Position numbers and translations under genes: made by a program. From the NCBI GenBank assembly GCA_028867595.1, contig JAGWGB010000014.1:1-36878 (forward strand): a DNA stretch of 36,878 nt. The letters run 5' to 3'. The DNA is from Nitrososphaerota archaeon (GTDB lineage Archaea > Thermoproteota > Nitrososphaeria > Nitrososphaerales > Nitrosopumilaceae). Positions 1 through 8,703 of the stretch are shown piece by piece; positions within the stretch are counted from its first letter, which is position 1; every line of letters begins with the position of its first letter. The notes beneath the pieces were generated by a model. It worked only from the letters and a program-made list of their open reading frames with translations. It did no database searches and was not told the origin of the DNA.

Positions 1-504
1 TTGACTGCACACGAGACTGTCAGGCTCATACGCACCGAACTTGGTCAATACATTAATTCAAGAATCCAGTCTATAACGTTACCATCAATTCCAGATACAT
101 TCAAGGCACGTGTTCAAGACTTGGTTTCTCTGGCAAGTAAATTTTCAGATGCAATTGTGGTATCCTCTGACTATCCTCCGTGCGTAAAGCATGCAATCGA
201 GGTGCTGGAAAAGGGAGAGAACTTGCCGCACTCTGGGAGGTTTTTGCTTGCGACATATCTTCTTGCAAGGGGGCAGACAACCGACCAGATAGCTCCACTT
301 TTTAAAAATGCACCAGACTATAACGAACGCATAACTCGATACCAATTGGAACACATCTCAGGCTCTTCAGGCAAGGGGACAAAATACCAATGCCCGTCTT
401 GTGACAAGCTGCGCAGTGAGAACTTGTGCTTTGCAATTCCTGACTGCGACGGAATAATAAATCCAATTCAATTTGGCAAAAAAAGAGGGAAAAAAAATGC
501 TTGA
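1..504 (+). CDS. priL: DNA primase large subunit PriL, C-terminal part (cut by window edge)
   Basis: This is the Fe-S domain end of the archaeal/eukaryotic primase large subunit, which works with PriS in RNA primer synthesis. The visible 167 residues hold Cys61 in a YPPC context, then a CPSC pair (131, 134), Cys143 and Cys149, the usual kind of spread cysteines that bind a 4Fe-4S cluster in this family. Archaeal PriL proteins are about twice this length, so the TTG at base 1 is probably an internal codon and the gene begins upstream of the window. Its stop overlaps the ATG of priS by 8 bp, so the two subunits are encoded as one translational unit. Family assignment is from recognition of the C-terminal pattern and the priS neighbour. 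Confidence 0.85.
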   Translation: MTAHETVRLIRTELGQYINSRIQSITLPSIPDTFKARVQDLVSLASKFSDAIVVSSDYPPCVKHAIEVLEKGENLPHSGRFLLATYLLARGQTTDQIAPLFKNAPDYNERITRYQLEHISGSSGKGTKYQCPSCDKLRSENLCFAIPDCDGIINPIQFGKKRGKKNA

Positions 505-1618
505 GAAAGACTTGGCTCTAGTAGAGGGCGCAATCAAGGAATATTATTTCAATCACTTTGACCTAGTCCACATACCGCAAAACATAACGCAAAGAGAGTT
601 TGGCTACCAGAAAATTAACGGGGGAATGATAAGGCATATTGCAATAAAGGACAGCAAGGAGCTTCACCTGCTTTTGATGAAGGAGACTCCATCTGATGTA
701 TATTGCTCAAACGCATACTATTCTTTTCCAAGTATGCCCATGTCAGAAAAAGACTGGCAGGGCGCAGACCTCATATTTGATATCGATGCAAAAGACTTGG
801 CGCTGCCGTGCAGAAATGATCATTCAATATCAATATGCACAGAGTGCCACAATGCCAACCCGGGAAAACAAGTTGCGTGCACAAAGTGCGGCTCTGCAAA
901 ATCTGAAGTTGTATCAGTTACATGCAAAAACTGCATAGACGAATCTAAAAAAGAGGTCAAAAAACTTGTGCGCATACTTGGTGAAGACTTTGGAATAAAA
1001 GATGCAGTAGAGGTTTATTTTTCAGGAAATGAGGGGTTTCACATACGGGTGACAAACAAAAGTTATGAGATGTTAGGCTCGCAGGAAAGAGCTGACCTTG
1101 TGGACTATATCATGTTCAACGGTGTCATACCTGAAACATTTGGTATACGAAAACAAAACAACTCCAAGTCCACACTTCCGGAGATGGGGGAGCTTGGATG
1201 GCGAGGTAGAGTCGCAGCTAACCTGTTTGGCTCAAAGACAAAGATGCCAAAAATATCGAGGCAAATAATTTTGGATGGATATTCTGCGTTTCAGGTAAAG
1301 CTTGACGGCATGCGACAAACAATAGGTGCAAGAGTAGACCCCAAGGTAACTATGGATATACACAGAATCTTTCGTCTTGAGGGCTCGATTAACAGCAAGA
1401 GCGGTCTTGTCAAGCTCAAGTGTGAAAACATTGATGAGTTTGATCCCTTTTTGGATGCATGCTTGATTGGTGAGGAGACAGTAGATGTGATTGCCAACTG
1501 CCCAGTCCAAATCAAACTAAAGAACAAAAAATATGGTCCATATGCAAATGAGAGAAAATCTGTGCCGAAATACGCAGCTGTATACATGATATGCAAAGGA
1601 CTAGCTAGTACAGTCTGA
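497..1618 (+). CDS. priS: DNA primase catalytic subunit PriS
   Basis: Catalytic small subunit of archaeal primase (AEP superfamily). Counting from the ATG at 497, residues 94-100 read FDIDAKD, giving the metal-binding Asp95 and Asp97. A cysteine/histidine-rich insert follows (Cys105, His109, Cys114, Cys117, Cys128, Cys131, Cys143, Cys146) that should bind zinc. Near the C-terminus VTMDIHR...LEGSINSKSGL matches the conserved segment of archaeal PriS. A TTG at 473 is in frame, but the ATG at 497 has a GAGGG about 7 nt upstream and gives a normal N-terminus, so I chose it. Length is 373 aa, typical for the family. It overlaps priL by 8 bp, consistent with stoichiometric expression of the heterodimer. 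Confidence 0.93.
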   Translation: MLEKDLALVEGAIKEYYFNHFDLVHIPQNITQREFGYQKINGGMIRHIAIKDSKELHLLLMKETPSDVYCSNAYYSFPSMPMSEKDWQGADLIFDIDAKDLALPCRNDHSISICTECHNANPGKQVACTKCGSAKSEVVSVTCKNCIDESKKEVKKLVRILGEDFGIKDAVEVYFSGNEGFHIRVTNKSYEMLGSQERADLVDYIMFNGVIPETFGIRKQNNSKSTLPEMGELGWRGRVAANLFGSKTKMPKISRQIILDGYSAFQVKLDGMRQTIGARVDPKVTMDIHRIFRLEGSINSKSGLVKLKCENIDEFDPFLDACLIGEETVDVIANCPVQIKLKNKKYGPYANERKSVPKYAAVYMICKGLASTV

Positions 1619-1698
1619 GAAAAACTCCCTTGACTTATTAATAGTTGCCAAGGAACTGAAAAGTAGGTAGACATTAATTTGACAAATAGGAAGGTAGC

Positions 1699-4539
1699 GT
1701 GATTTTGTACAGCTCATCGACACAAGCCAATCCACCGCCGCGTGACGCAAGCAAATATGTCAAGATAGGAATAGCGGCCATAATTGCAATTGTGATCTTT
1801 GTGATGGGCAGCAACCAAGCCGTTGTCTTGTACATGAACTTCCAAGAATTTGGAACTCTCTTTACAAAGCCTCTGTACTTTTCGTTGATATCCGCACTTG
1901 TCTTGTCATCTATAGCACTAATCAGAGTAAACATCAAGAACAGGTCATCTATTTCTTGGTACTCGTTACACGTTGTACTATCATTTCTCAAAAAAGGAAG
2001 TTATGGTGCCGCAGAAGGAATTCCTAACTTTAAAGATTACAAACTAAGCATTCCAAACTTTGTTATCTGGCAGATAACAAAGGTCTTGCTCTTTGGTGCA
2101 TTCTTTACCAATCTTATTTTTGGATTTGCGGTAACATACCTCTTACAAGGAAATGACTTGGGAATAAACAGCATATGGAATATCTTTTCACTTCCGTTTG
2201 TCACACCGCCATCTGATCCTGCATATGCAGTAAACCATGTTGTTCCAATGATTCCTTCGCTGACAATTCTTGTACCTCCGTTACTAGCTGTTATCGGACT
2301 GCGACTTGTACTGTACGTTGGATTGCATAACATGGTGAGAATAATTGTAAGCTATATCCAAGACGCATCAGGCGGCAAACCAAAGTTTCTTGATTATGTA
2401 TCTACAATTGAGGGAATAATCGGAGTAGGAGTGATATGGGCCGCATTCAACATGTTTTTCACAGAGCAGATAGACTACAATACCAAATACCAGATTGCGG
2501 GAACTTTTGCAGCAGGCTTTGCACTGATTGCATTTTATTTCATTGACAAGTTCAAGGCCAAAGTAATCATTCATCCGTCAAAGCGAGACATCTACATACG
2601 CATAGTTACACTAATCGTCATAGCAATAATAGCAGGCTCGATAATGGTTGTAAACAACAGCATAGCTGACGCAAGAAAGATAGAGTATCTTGGGCCATAC
2701 AAGGCACAGCAGATTGGAATAAACAGGTATCTGGGACAGCTGGATCAGATATCTGTCGTACCGCATAACGTAAAGATCTCACCTGTCTCGCCTGACCAGA
2801 TCTCAAATTATGTTGCTGCAAACAATGACGTGCTTGATAAAGTAAGGGTATGGGACTGGGATGCTGCATTTGCAAAACTCAAGCCGGAAATTGGATTGAT
2901 ACCCTATGTAGACTTTGAAGACAATGACATCCTTAGATTTAACGACACGCTATACTGGACTGCATCGATGAAACCAATTCTTCCGTCATCAGTCAGTGCA
3001 GAAAACGTGTGGTACAACCAACACTTTGTATACACACACGTTGACAATGGATTTCTTACACTTGATGCACACAATGGAACCATAGTTGACAGCAGTCAAC
3101 TGTTCAAACAAAGGGTGATCTACTACGGAGAGGGAGGGCTATTTTCTGATACTTGGTCTGCATATCCTGTGGGAAGGACAAGCACGGCTGAGCTCAATAA
3201 TGCTACTTATTCGGGAACAGGAGGCCTTGATGTCAGTCCACCGGCAAGCCAACTCTTTGAGCCAAACTTTTTCTTGTCGTATCCTACCGAACCGATACAC
3301 ATCATGCGTTACAGGGACATACATGACAGAATGCAGTTGCTATATCCGTATTTTCAGTATAATTTGTTTGGAACGCAGGTAAGCTCGCTGCCAGTAACTG
3401 ACGGACACAAAACTTACTGGCTCATGCCACTCATAGCTGGGTTTGATACAAAAAATGTACCGTGGTCTGTCAGTAATCCGTATCTGAGACTGGTAGGATA
3501 TGCATTGATTGATACATACAATGGAAATGTCACCATGATAAAGACTGGCGATGATTTCTTTACAAACATGTTCTACAGTCAGTACAAAGACAAGTTCATA
3601 GATACACCCGCATGGCTTGACAAGCAACTTAGGTATCCCGAAGAGCTCTTCAACTGGAAAGTGGACATGTTCAACATTTACCATGTAACTGACACATCGA
3701 CGTTTATCCAGGCAAATGACTTTTACGAGGTTCCAGACGGCGTTGGAACATACTATGTAGAGGCCAAGCCTCCTGGATTTGACAAGCCGACATATCTTGG
3801 ACTGCTCTCGCTAGAACTTAGGGGATCTGCCGGAAGGAACCTAGCAGGATTTATGACAGTTCAAAATGATGTGCCAAACCTTGGAAAGATGCAATTTTAC
3901 GAAGTTCCACTAAACTCTAGTACAAAACTACTAGGCCCGTCTTCTGTTAGCGAAGCATTAGACAAGGACTCTGATTTTAGGCAGCTAAAGACACTACTGC
4001 AGAGTCCAAGATATGGTGATAACATCTTGTACCGAATAGGAAACCAAGACGTTTACTTTATTCCTGTATACACTTCGGGTACTGGTGGAGTTGTAACGCA
4101 ACTTGGAACAATTGCAGCAGTCGGTGCTGCATTTGATGGTGAGTACTTTGTAGGGCTGGGAAACACTCCGCAGCAGGCATTTGCTGCTTATCTTGCAAAG
4201 CTCAGTGGAGTAGAGCCAGAAAATGTAACTGCCGCGCTCACACTAGACGAGTCCTCAAGAATATCTGCAATTAAATCAGTACTGCAGGATGAAAAGCTTA
4301 CAGTTGTTACTCCGACAACAATACAGCTGCCACTTACTTTTGCAGAAGGCAAGATGTTGTTCCAGCAACCGTCTGATCTTAACAACACAAAGGCACTAAT
4401 TGAAAACTTTGTCAAGGACTTTGTACAGCCAAATAACAGGATAATACTGTGGCAGGAAAACAATACCGTAAACTTGGGTGCTATCATCGTTAACAACAAC
4501 ATACCGGAACTGCACTACATCTCGATAGGGGTAGGATAG
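1699..4539 (+). CDS. UPF0182 family large membrane protein
   Basis: A 946-aa protein with about seven hydrophobic segments in the first 320 residues (for example near 20-40, 60-80, 125-150, 190-215, 235-255, 265-285, 300-325) and a large hydrophilic, probably extracytoplasmic, C-terminal region. The arrangement and blocks such as the LYWTASMKP segment and the DAHNGTIVD segment match the UPF0182 (COG1615) family, known mainly from bacteria and of unknown function. The GTG start at 1699 lies close behind an AGGAAGG (1688-1694); a TTG at 1705 is an alternative. A possible TATA (ATTAATTT, 1673-1680) precedes it. The stop codon abuts the start of the downstream amidotransferase, so the two are probably cotranscribed. 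No function can be assigned from sequence. Confidence 0.85.
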   Translation: MILYSSSTQANPPPRDASKYVKIGIAAIIAIVIFVMGSNQAVVLYMNFQEFGTLFTKPLYFSLISALVLSSIALIRVNIKNRSSISWYSLHVVLSFLKKGSYGAAEGIPNFKDYKLSIPNFVIWQITKVLLFGAFFTNLIFGFAVTYLLQGNDLGINSIWNIFSLPFVTPPSDPAYAVNHVVPMIPSLTILVPPLLAVIGLRLVLYVGLHNMVRIIVSYIQDASGGKPKFLDYVSTIEGIIGVGVIWAAFNMFFTEQIDYNTKYQIAGTFAAGFALIAFYFIDKFKAKVIIHPSKRDIYIRIVTLIVIAIIAGSIMVVNNSIADARKIEYLGPYKAQQIGINRYLGQLDQISVVPHNVKISPVSPDQISNYVAANNDVLDKVRVWDWDAAFAKLKPEIGLIPYVDFEDNDILRFNDTLYWTASMKPILPSSVSAENVWYNQHFVYTHVDNGFLTLDAHNGTIVDSSQLFKQRVIYYGEGGLFSDTWSAYPVGRTSTAELNNATYSGTGGLDVSPPASQLFEPNFFLSYPTEPIHIMRYRDIHDRMQLLYPYFQYNLFGTQVSSLPVTDGHKTYWLMPLIAGFDTKNVPWSVSNPYLRLVGYALIDTYNGNVTMIKTGDDFFTNMFYSQYKDKFIDTPAWLDKQLRYPEELFNWKVDMFNIYHVTDTSTFIQANDFYEVPDGVGTYYVEAKPPGFDKPTYLGLLSLELRGSAGRNLAGFMTVQNDVPNLGKMQFYEVPLNSSTKLLGPSSVSEALDKDSDFRQLKTLLQSPRYGDNILYRIGNQDVYFIPVYTSGTGGVVTQLGTIAAVGAAFDGEYFVGLGNTPQQAFAAYLAKLSGVEPENVTAALTLDESSRISAIKSVLQDEKLTVVTPTTIQLPLTFAEGKMLFQQPSDLNNTKALIENFVKDFVQPNNRIILWQENNTVNLGAIIVNNNIPELHYISIGVG

Positions 4540-5088
4540 TTGCTGCTGGTTGTAGACAACGGCTCTGTCTACACAGGTTCCATCATAGAATGTCTAAAAG
4601 AGATAAAGGCTGACCACAAGCGTGTTGCATTTGACAAGATAACTGAACAAGACATTGAAAACTCGCGCTATATCGTTCTATCTGGAAGAACACGAAATGA
4701 TCCGTTGATGAATATGACAAATTCTAAATTGATACGCTATGCGCTTGCAGAGAAAAAGCCCCTCCTTGGAATATGCTATGGGGCAGAGATCCTTGCAATA
4801 ACACTTGGGGGGACAATAAGAAAGATGGAGCAACCGCGGCACGGCATACACGAGGCAACTGTTCTCAAGGAAAATTTTTTGTGCAGCGGAAAGCTAAAAG
4901 TGTTTGAGAGTCATTCGTACAAGGTTTCTGCACTGGATTCATGCTTTGATACAATAGCAAGCTCAGATGCGTGCAAGTTTGAAATGTTTCAGTACAGGGA
5001 CCAAAACATTTTTGGAACGCAGTTTCATCCTGAGATGAGCGAAGACGGAAAACGCTTGCTAAAAAATTTCACGTCAGCCAAGAATTAA
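4540..5088 (+). CDS. Class I glutamine amidotransferase (GuaA glutaminase-subunit-like)
   Basis: A stand-alone 182-aa GATase1 domain. The nucleophile is Cys79 in GICYG, and His163/Glu165 in the FHPE motif complete the triad. The length and the opening VVDNG resemble the separate glutaminase subunit of archaeal GMP synthase. However, the usual SGGP oxyanion motif near residue 48 reads SGRT here, and no synthetase subunit is nearby, so the acceptor is uncertain. The TTG start follows the UPF0182 stop with no gap (TAG-TTG), implying translational coupling. It may be GuaA subunit A or another ammonia-transferring glutaminase; I am sure of the fold and the catalytic residues, not of the pathway. 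Confidence 0.8.
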   Translation: MLLVVDNGSVYTGSIIECLKEIKADHKRVAFDKITEQDIENSRYIVLSGRTRNDPLMNMTNSKLIRYALAEKKPLLGICYGAEILAITLGGTIRKMEQPRHGIHEATVLKENFLCSGKLKVFESHSYKVSALDSCFDTIASSDACKFEMFQYRDQNIFGTQFHPEMSEDGKRLLKNFTSAKN

Positions 5089-5113
5089 TAACGCTGGGAT
5101 AGCGCTTTACCTC

Positions 5114-6061
5114 ATGGAATCTGGCCACTCACTTGATGTACCAATAGTGCAGGAAGAAAACATCTGCTTACCACTAGTAATAAGCGCCGTCTCAAAATAT
5201 TGGGGAGTAGACTTGCCCTTGGCAGAAGCAAAAGAGATTGCCAAGAGATATCCTGGAGTAAAGGGAACAATACTGATTGAAGGAGTGGAGCTTGCTGAAA
5301 GACACGGTCTTGCAAGCACAATCTTGAATTCATCGATGAAGGAACTGCGTAGGTTCATCGACATGGGGATTCCTCCAATTGTGATCTTGCCTGGAATCAA
5401 GGACGTTGTGCAGCATGCATCTCTAGTTGTTGGCTATGACGAGACAGAAAAAACTGTTTTTCACTACATTCCAGAGCCTGACAAGATTGGTGCGATACCA
5501 GAGGAAACATTTGACAAGCAGTGGCAGGAAGACGACAGGCTGATGCTCTTGCTTGCTCCGCCTGACATAATGGCTGATGCAAAGATTGCAAATGACAACA
5601 AGACAAGATCTAACAGGCTTTGCTTTGATGCAGAAAAACTGCGGCTGCAGGGAAAGACCAATGAGGCAGTATCATTGTTAAAAAATGCACTTGAGGTAAA
5701 CCACTCCAACTCTACTGCATCCTGTCTTTATGCTGGCATACTAAACGACATGAACCTCCAAGACGCAGTACAGTATTACAAAAAAAGCATAGACCTCAAC
5801 CAAAGGTGCTACCTTGCTTACCGAGGCCTTGGCAACTATTATCTCAAGGCAAAAGACTATGCAAACGCCGAGAAATACTATACAGATGCAATAGAGATCA
5901 ATCCATACAGGTTTGTGCCAATCTACAAGAATAGGGGGATTGCAAGGTTAGAGCAAGGCAAAACAGCACAAGGAAAAGGCGACCTTGAAAAATATCTGGA
6001 ACAGATGCCAGACGCGCAAGACAAAATAGCAATCTCTCAGGCAATAGCAGAGCTACACTAA
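5114..6061 (+). CDS. C39-like papain-fold domain fused to TPR repeats
   Basis: A 315-aa protein in two parts. Residues 7-150 resemble a C39-like cysteine peptidase: a VPIVQEENIC segment with Cys18, a helix ending SKYWG, then QHASLVVGYD with His101, and an Asp in a PEPD segment (Asp123) as a possible third residue. Residues about 160-305 are tetratricopeptide-like helices (motifs such as YRGLGNYYLKAKDYANAEKYY). There is no signal peptide or membrane segment, so it should be cytosolic, unlike C39 domains of bacteriocin exporters. The residue after Cys18 is Leu, where many peptidases have Gly, so activity is uncertain. It lies 25 bp after the amidotransferase, possibly in the same operon. Confidence 0.7.
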   Translation: MESGHSLDVPIVQEENICLPLVISAVSKYWGVDLPLAEAKEIAKRYPGVKGTILIEGVELAERHGLASTILNSSMKELRRFIDMGIPPIVILPGIKDVVQHASLVVGYDETEKTVFHYIPEPDKIGAIPEETFDKQWQEDDRLMLLLAPPDIMADAKIANDNKTRSNRLCFDAEKLRLQGKTNEAVSLLKNALEVNHSNSTASCLYAGILNDMNLQDAVQYYKKSIDLNQRCYLAYRGLGNYYLKAKDYANAEKYYTDAIEINPYRFVPIYKNRGIARLEQGKTAQGKGDLEKYLEQMPDAQDKIAISQAIAELH

Positions 6062-6095
6062 AAAGATTTAACGGCCTTGCCCGAAGAAATTGTAA

Positions 6096-6503
6096 TTGAG
6101 CTGCATATTTTGCAATATAGTATCTGGAAGCATTCCATCAAGAAAGGTCTACGAGACTCCAAACTCACTTGCGTTTCTAGATGCGTTTCCGTTGGTGCGA
6201 GGACACGTTCTTGTAATACCAACAGCGCACCATGTCAAGATTCAGGAAATGACACGGCAAGAAAATGCAGACCTCTTTGAAGCTGTAAAAGTTGTAACAG
6301 AAAAAGTTGAGCGTTTGGCACCCTCCTCACTTGTTGCAATCCATAACGGAAAAGAAAGCGGACAAGAAGTACCACATGTCCATGTGCATATAATTCCAAG
6401 AAAGCAGGAAGACGGTGCAGGGCCTGTCCACAGCATGTTTGCAAAAAGGCCAAAGCTTGGCGAAGATGAATTTGCAGAAATCTTGGAGATCTTGAAAAAA
6501 TAA
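6096..6503 (+). CDS. HIT family nucleotide hydrolase/transferase
   Basis: A 135-aa HIT-domain protein. The N-terminus CIFCNI (Cys3, Cys6) is the zinc-binding pair found in the Hint/HinT branch. The catalytic histidine triad reads HVHVHII (His94, His96, His98). FLDAFPLVRGHVLVIP is the typical core strand segment. Members hydrolyse nucleotide phosphoramidates or dinucleotides. The start is TTG at 6096, the only one placing the CxxC near the N-terminus. The stop codon is one base from the 3' end of the tRNA-Gly gene on the other strand, so the two transcripts converge tightly. Confidence 0.92.
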   Translation: MSCIFCNIVSGSIPSRKVYETPNSLAFLDAFPLVRGHVLVIPTAHHVKIQEMTRQENADLFEAVKVVTEKVERLAPSSLVAIHNGKESGQEVPHVHVHIIPRKQEDGAGPVHSMFAKRPKLGEDEFAEILEILKK

Positions 6504-6504
6504 A

Positions 6505-6578
6505 TGCGGAGTGCGGGATTTGAACCCGCGGCCTTCAGCTTGGGAAGCTGACGTCATACCGGTCTAGACTAACTCCGC
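6505..6578 (-). tRNA. tRNA-Gly (anticodon CCC)
   Basis: Read on the minus strand this folds as a standard cloverleaf of 74 nt. The acceptor stem is GCGGAGT paired with ACTCCGC, the anticodon stem TCAGC/GCTGA encloses loop TTCCCAA (anticodon CCC), and the T stem GCGGG/CCCGC encloses TTCAAAT. The discriminator is A and no CCA is encoded. No intron is seen. A TATATA centred 28 bp upstream of the 5' end is the likely promoter and is shared with the divergent zinc-ribbon gene. Confidence 0.95.
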
Positions 6579-6602
6579 TTGGTGAAATTTTGTTCCTTAA
6601 CA

Positions 6603-6610
6603 TTATATAG
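6603..6610. promoter_or_regulatory. Shared palindromic TATA box between tRNA-Gly and a zinc-ribbon gene
   Basis: TATATA at 6604-6609 is self-complementary. Its centre is about 28 bp from the tRNA-Gly 5' end (6578, minus strand) and about 25 bp from the ATG at 6632 (plus strand). Both distances fit an archaeal TATA box for a leaderless or near-leaderless transcript, and no other TATA-like element lies in the 53-bp gap. Confidence 0.55.
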
Positions 6611-6631
6611 TTTAGCGACCAATGCAATTAC

Positions 6632-6805
6632 ATGGACGCAAAATGTGCAGAATGCGACAAGGTTGCAATACTTGATGATGACGTAACTGTCGTAAAATGT
6701 CCGCACTGTGGATTTGAGGCAAAGTATGAAGACTATCTAAATCTCATGAAACAAAGAGTCGGAGCTATGGTAGATAACTTTCAATTTGACAGGCCTGGAT
6801 TTTAG
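6632..6805 (+). CDS. 57-aa zinc-ribbon protein
   Basis: Small ORF from ATG to TAG with two zinc-knuckle pairs, Cys5-x2-Cys8 and CPHC (Cys23, Cys26), 14 residues apart, followed by an acidic/amphipathic tail. It follows a TATA box at leaderless distance. Zinc ribbons of this size are common in archaea as transcription- or ribosome-associated adaptors, but nothing here identifies the partner. Its stop codon directly abuts the stop codon of the opposite-strand 40-aa zinc protein. Function unknown; the cysteine spacing and promoter placement are the support for it being a real gene. Confidence 0.75.
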   Translation: MDAKCAECDKVAILDDDVTVVKCPHCGFEAKYEDYLNLMKQRVGAMVDNFQFDRPGF

Positions 6806-6928
6806 CTACCAGAACGAGCCCTTGTCAGAACAATCAAGGTGTGCGCCGCAGTTTGTGCATATCAAGTGACATGCCTGCATCGATACCATTGTCTTTTCAC
6901 ATCTGGGACACTTGACCTGCTCTTTCAA
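6806..6928 (-). CDS. 40-aa cysteine-rich zinc-ribbon protein
   Basis: A very short minus-strand ORF with TTG start (6928) and TAG stop. It encodes six cysteines (7, 10, 20, 24, 27, 33) in the pattern CPRC...C...CTNCG...C, enough for at least one zinc site. A palindromic TTTTAAAA at 6951-6958 is centred 26 bp upstream of the TTG, as expected for a leaderless archaeal mRNA, which is the main reason for choosing this start. The last codons abut the stop of the convergent 57-aa zinc-ribbon gene. Function unknown. Confidence 0.65.
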   Translation of the reverse strand: MKEQVKCPRCEKTMVSMQACHLICTNCGAHLDCSDKGSFW

Positions 6929-7005
6929 TACAGTAGAGCAGAGTTGCAAATTTTAAAAGATTTTAGGTAAACGTTAATTAATAGTCAAAAAACTTTTTTC
7001 ACTAC

Positions 7006-7389
7006 TTGGCTACATTCAAGCTAAACATATCGGACAAGAAAGGAAGGACAATCTCCAAAGAGGTTAAGGAAAAGGAGGCAAGTCCATTTCTAGGGCTTCA
7101 AGTAGGCTCGGAGCTTGATGCTGCACTTGTGGGCGAAGCAGGAAAACTAAAGATCACAGGAGGCAGCGACAAGTCTGGTGTTCCGATGCGTCCTGACATA
7201 CACGGCGGTGCACGCAAGTACATACTTTTGTCACAAGGTGTAGGATTGCAAAATGCAGAGATTGGCCAAAGAATACGCAAGTTGATACGCGGAAGTACAA
7301 TAACAGAAGAAGTGTATCAGATAAACTGCTCAATTGACACTGAGCTTAAGATAGAAGAAAAACCAAAAGAAGAAGCCGAGAAAAAATAA
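7006..7389 (+). CDS. rps6e: 30S ribosomal protein S6e
   Basis: A 127-aa protein with the archaeal/eukaryotic S6e signature: FKLNISDKKGRT at the start, then GKLKITGGSDKSGVPMRPDI and the GGARKYILL segment. Its role is in the small ribosomal subunit. The start is TTG at 7006. TTAATTAA at 6974-6981 is centred 28 bp upstream and is probably the TATA box of a leaderless transcript. The C-terminus is a charged Glu/Lys tail. aIF2-gamma follows on the same strand after 45 bp, a common archaeal arrangement, so the two may be co-expressed. Confidence 0.96.
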   Translation: MATFKLNISDKKGRTISKEVKEKEASPFLGLQVGSELDAALVGEAGKLKITGGSDKSGVPMRPDIHGGARKYILLSQGVGLQNAEIGQRIRKLIRGSTITEEVYQINCSIDTELKIEEKPKEEAEKK

Positions 7390-7434
7390 CGCGCTGAAAC
7401 ATAGGTTAACATAGGTCACATTTTTAGCTTCATT

Positions 7435-8703
7435 GTGCACTGGAAAGAAACTCTTCCTGATTGGTATGTAAAAAAATATGGATACCAACCATGTGTCAAC
7501 ATTGGTACATCTGGTCATGTTGATCATGGAAAGACAACTTTGATTCAGGCATTGACTGGGGTCTGGACAAGCGCTCACAGCGAGGAACTCAAACGAGGAA
7601 TTACTATACGAGTTGGATATGCTGATGCTGCATTTTACAAATGCAAGAGCTGCGAGGAGCCATTGGGATATTCTGTGACGCCAAAATGCAATAACTGTGG
7701 AAAGGAAAGCGAACTTAGCCGTGTTGTAAGTTTTGTTGACAGTCCAGGACACGAAAGCCTGATGGCAAACATGCTGTCTGGCTCTGCATTGATAGACGGT
7801 GCAATGCTTGTAGTGGCTGCAAACGAAAAAGTCCCGCAGCCACAGACAAAAGAACACCTGCTTGCTCTACAAACACTTGGAATAAAGCAAATAGTCATAG
7901 TGCAAAACAAGGTTGACCTTGTATCATACGAAGATTCAATGGCAAACTATTCTGATATCGTAAAATTTGTTAAAGGAACCACTGCTGCAAAGGCTCCAAT
8001 CATTCCTATTTCTGCCCAGTCAAAGCTAAACATTGATGCATTGATAGGCGCAATAGAGTCTACCATACAAACTCCAGAAAGAGAAGAGTCTGGAACTTCG
8101 GTCATGCATGTATTACGATCATTTGATGTAAACAAACCGGGAGCCAAGATAAAAGACATGAAGGGGGGTGTTATAGGGGGAAGCCTCACACAGGGTACGT
8201 TTAATGTCGGAGATGAAATTGAGATAAAGCCTGGACTTGCAAATGAAAAATCTGGAAAATATGAACCAATCATGACAACAATATCTTCGCTTGGAACGGG
8301 AGCAGGAATTGTCGATGAAGTAAAGCCAGGCGGTCTTGTTGCAATAGGAACAAAACTTGATCCATCCATGACAAGAAGCGACTCGTTGATAGGTTCCATC
8401 ATTGGCAAGCCCGGAACCTTGCCTGAAAACTCTTACAGCGCAAAAATGGAAGTAAGTCTTTTTGATACTGCTGTCGGCACTGATGATGAAATAAAGGTGT
8501 CTTCAATTCAGACAGGAGAGTCTCTTAGGTTGAGCATAGGAACAGCACCGCTGTTATCCAAGGTGACAAGCGTGAGAGGCAAGACTGTTGAGATGCAATT
8601 CAAAAGGCCTGTCTGTTTATTTAAAAACAGCAAGGTCGCAATAAGCAGAAGACTTGCCGAAAGGTGGAGATTGATAGGAGCAGGTGTAGTAGCAGTTGGT
8701 TAA
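7435..8703 (+). CDS. aif2g: Translation initiation factor aIF2 subunit gamma
   Basis: GTP-binding subunit of aIF2, which carries initiator Met-tRNA to the ribosome. The G1 motif GHVDHGKTT starts at residue 27, DSPGH is at 102-106 and NKVD at 158-161. The zinc knuckle Cys70, Cys73, Cys85, Cys88 sits between G2 and G3 as in this subunit. Length is 422 aa. The GTG at 7435 gives MHWKETLPDWY, matching the family's short N-terminal extension. The gene overlaps by 8 bp the PIN-domain gene downstream. The alpha subunit lies about 4 kb away on the minus strand. Confidence 0.96.
   Translation: MHWKETLPDWYVKKYGYQPCVNIGTSGHVDHGKTTLIQALTGVWTSAHSEELKRGITIRVGYADAAFYKCKSCEEPLGYSVTPKCNNCGKESELSRVVSFVDSPGHESLMANMLSGSALIDGAMLVVAANEKVPQPQTKEHLLALQTLGIKQIVIVQNKVDLVSYEDSMANYSDIVKFVKGTTAAKAPIIPISAQSKLNIDALIGAIESTIQTPEREESGTSVMHVLRSFDVNKPGAKIKDMKGGVIGGSLTQGTFNVGDEIEIKPGLANEKSGKYEPIMTTISSLGTGAGIVDEVKPGGLVAIGTKLDPSMTRSDSLIGSIIGKPGTLPENSYSAKMEVSLFDTAVGTDDEIKVSSIQTGESLRLSIGTAPLLSKVTSVRGKTVEMQFKRPVCLFKNSKVAISRRLAERWRLIGAGVVAVG

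Noticed and set aside
473-496. TTG start for PriS eight codons further upstream
   Set aside because: The ATG at 497 has a better-placed GAGGG and a normal N-terminus.
7330-7857. 175-aa minus-strand ORF opposite S6e and aIF2-gamma
   Set aside because: It is a shadow of two well-supported genes, with composition unlike the other proteins here.
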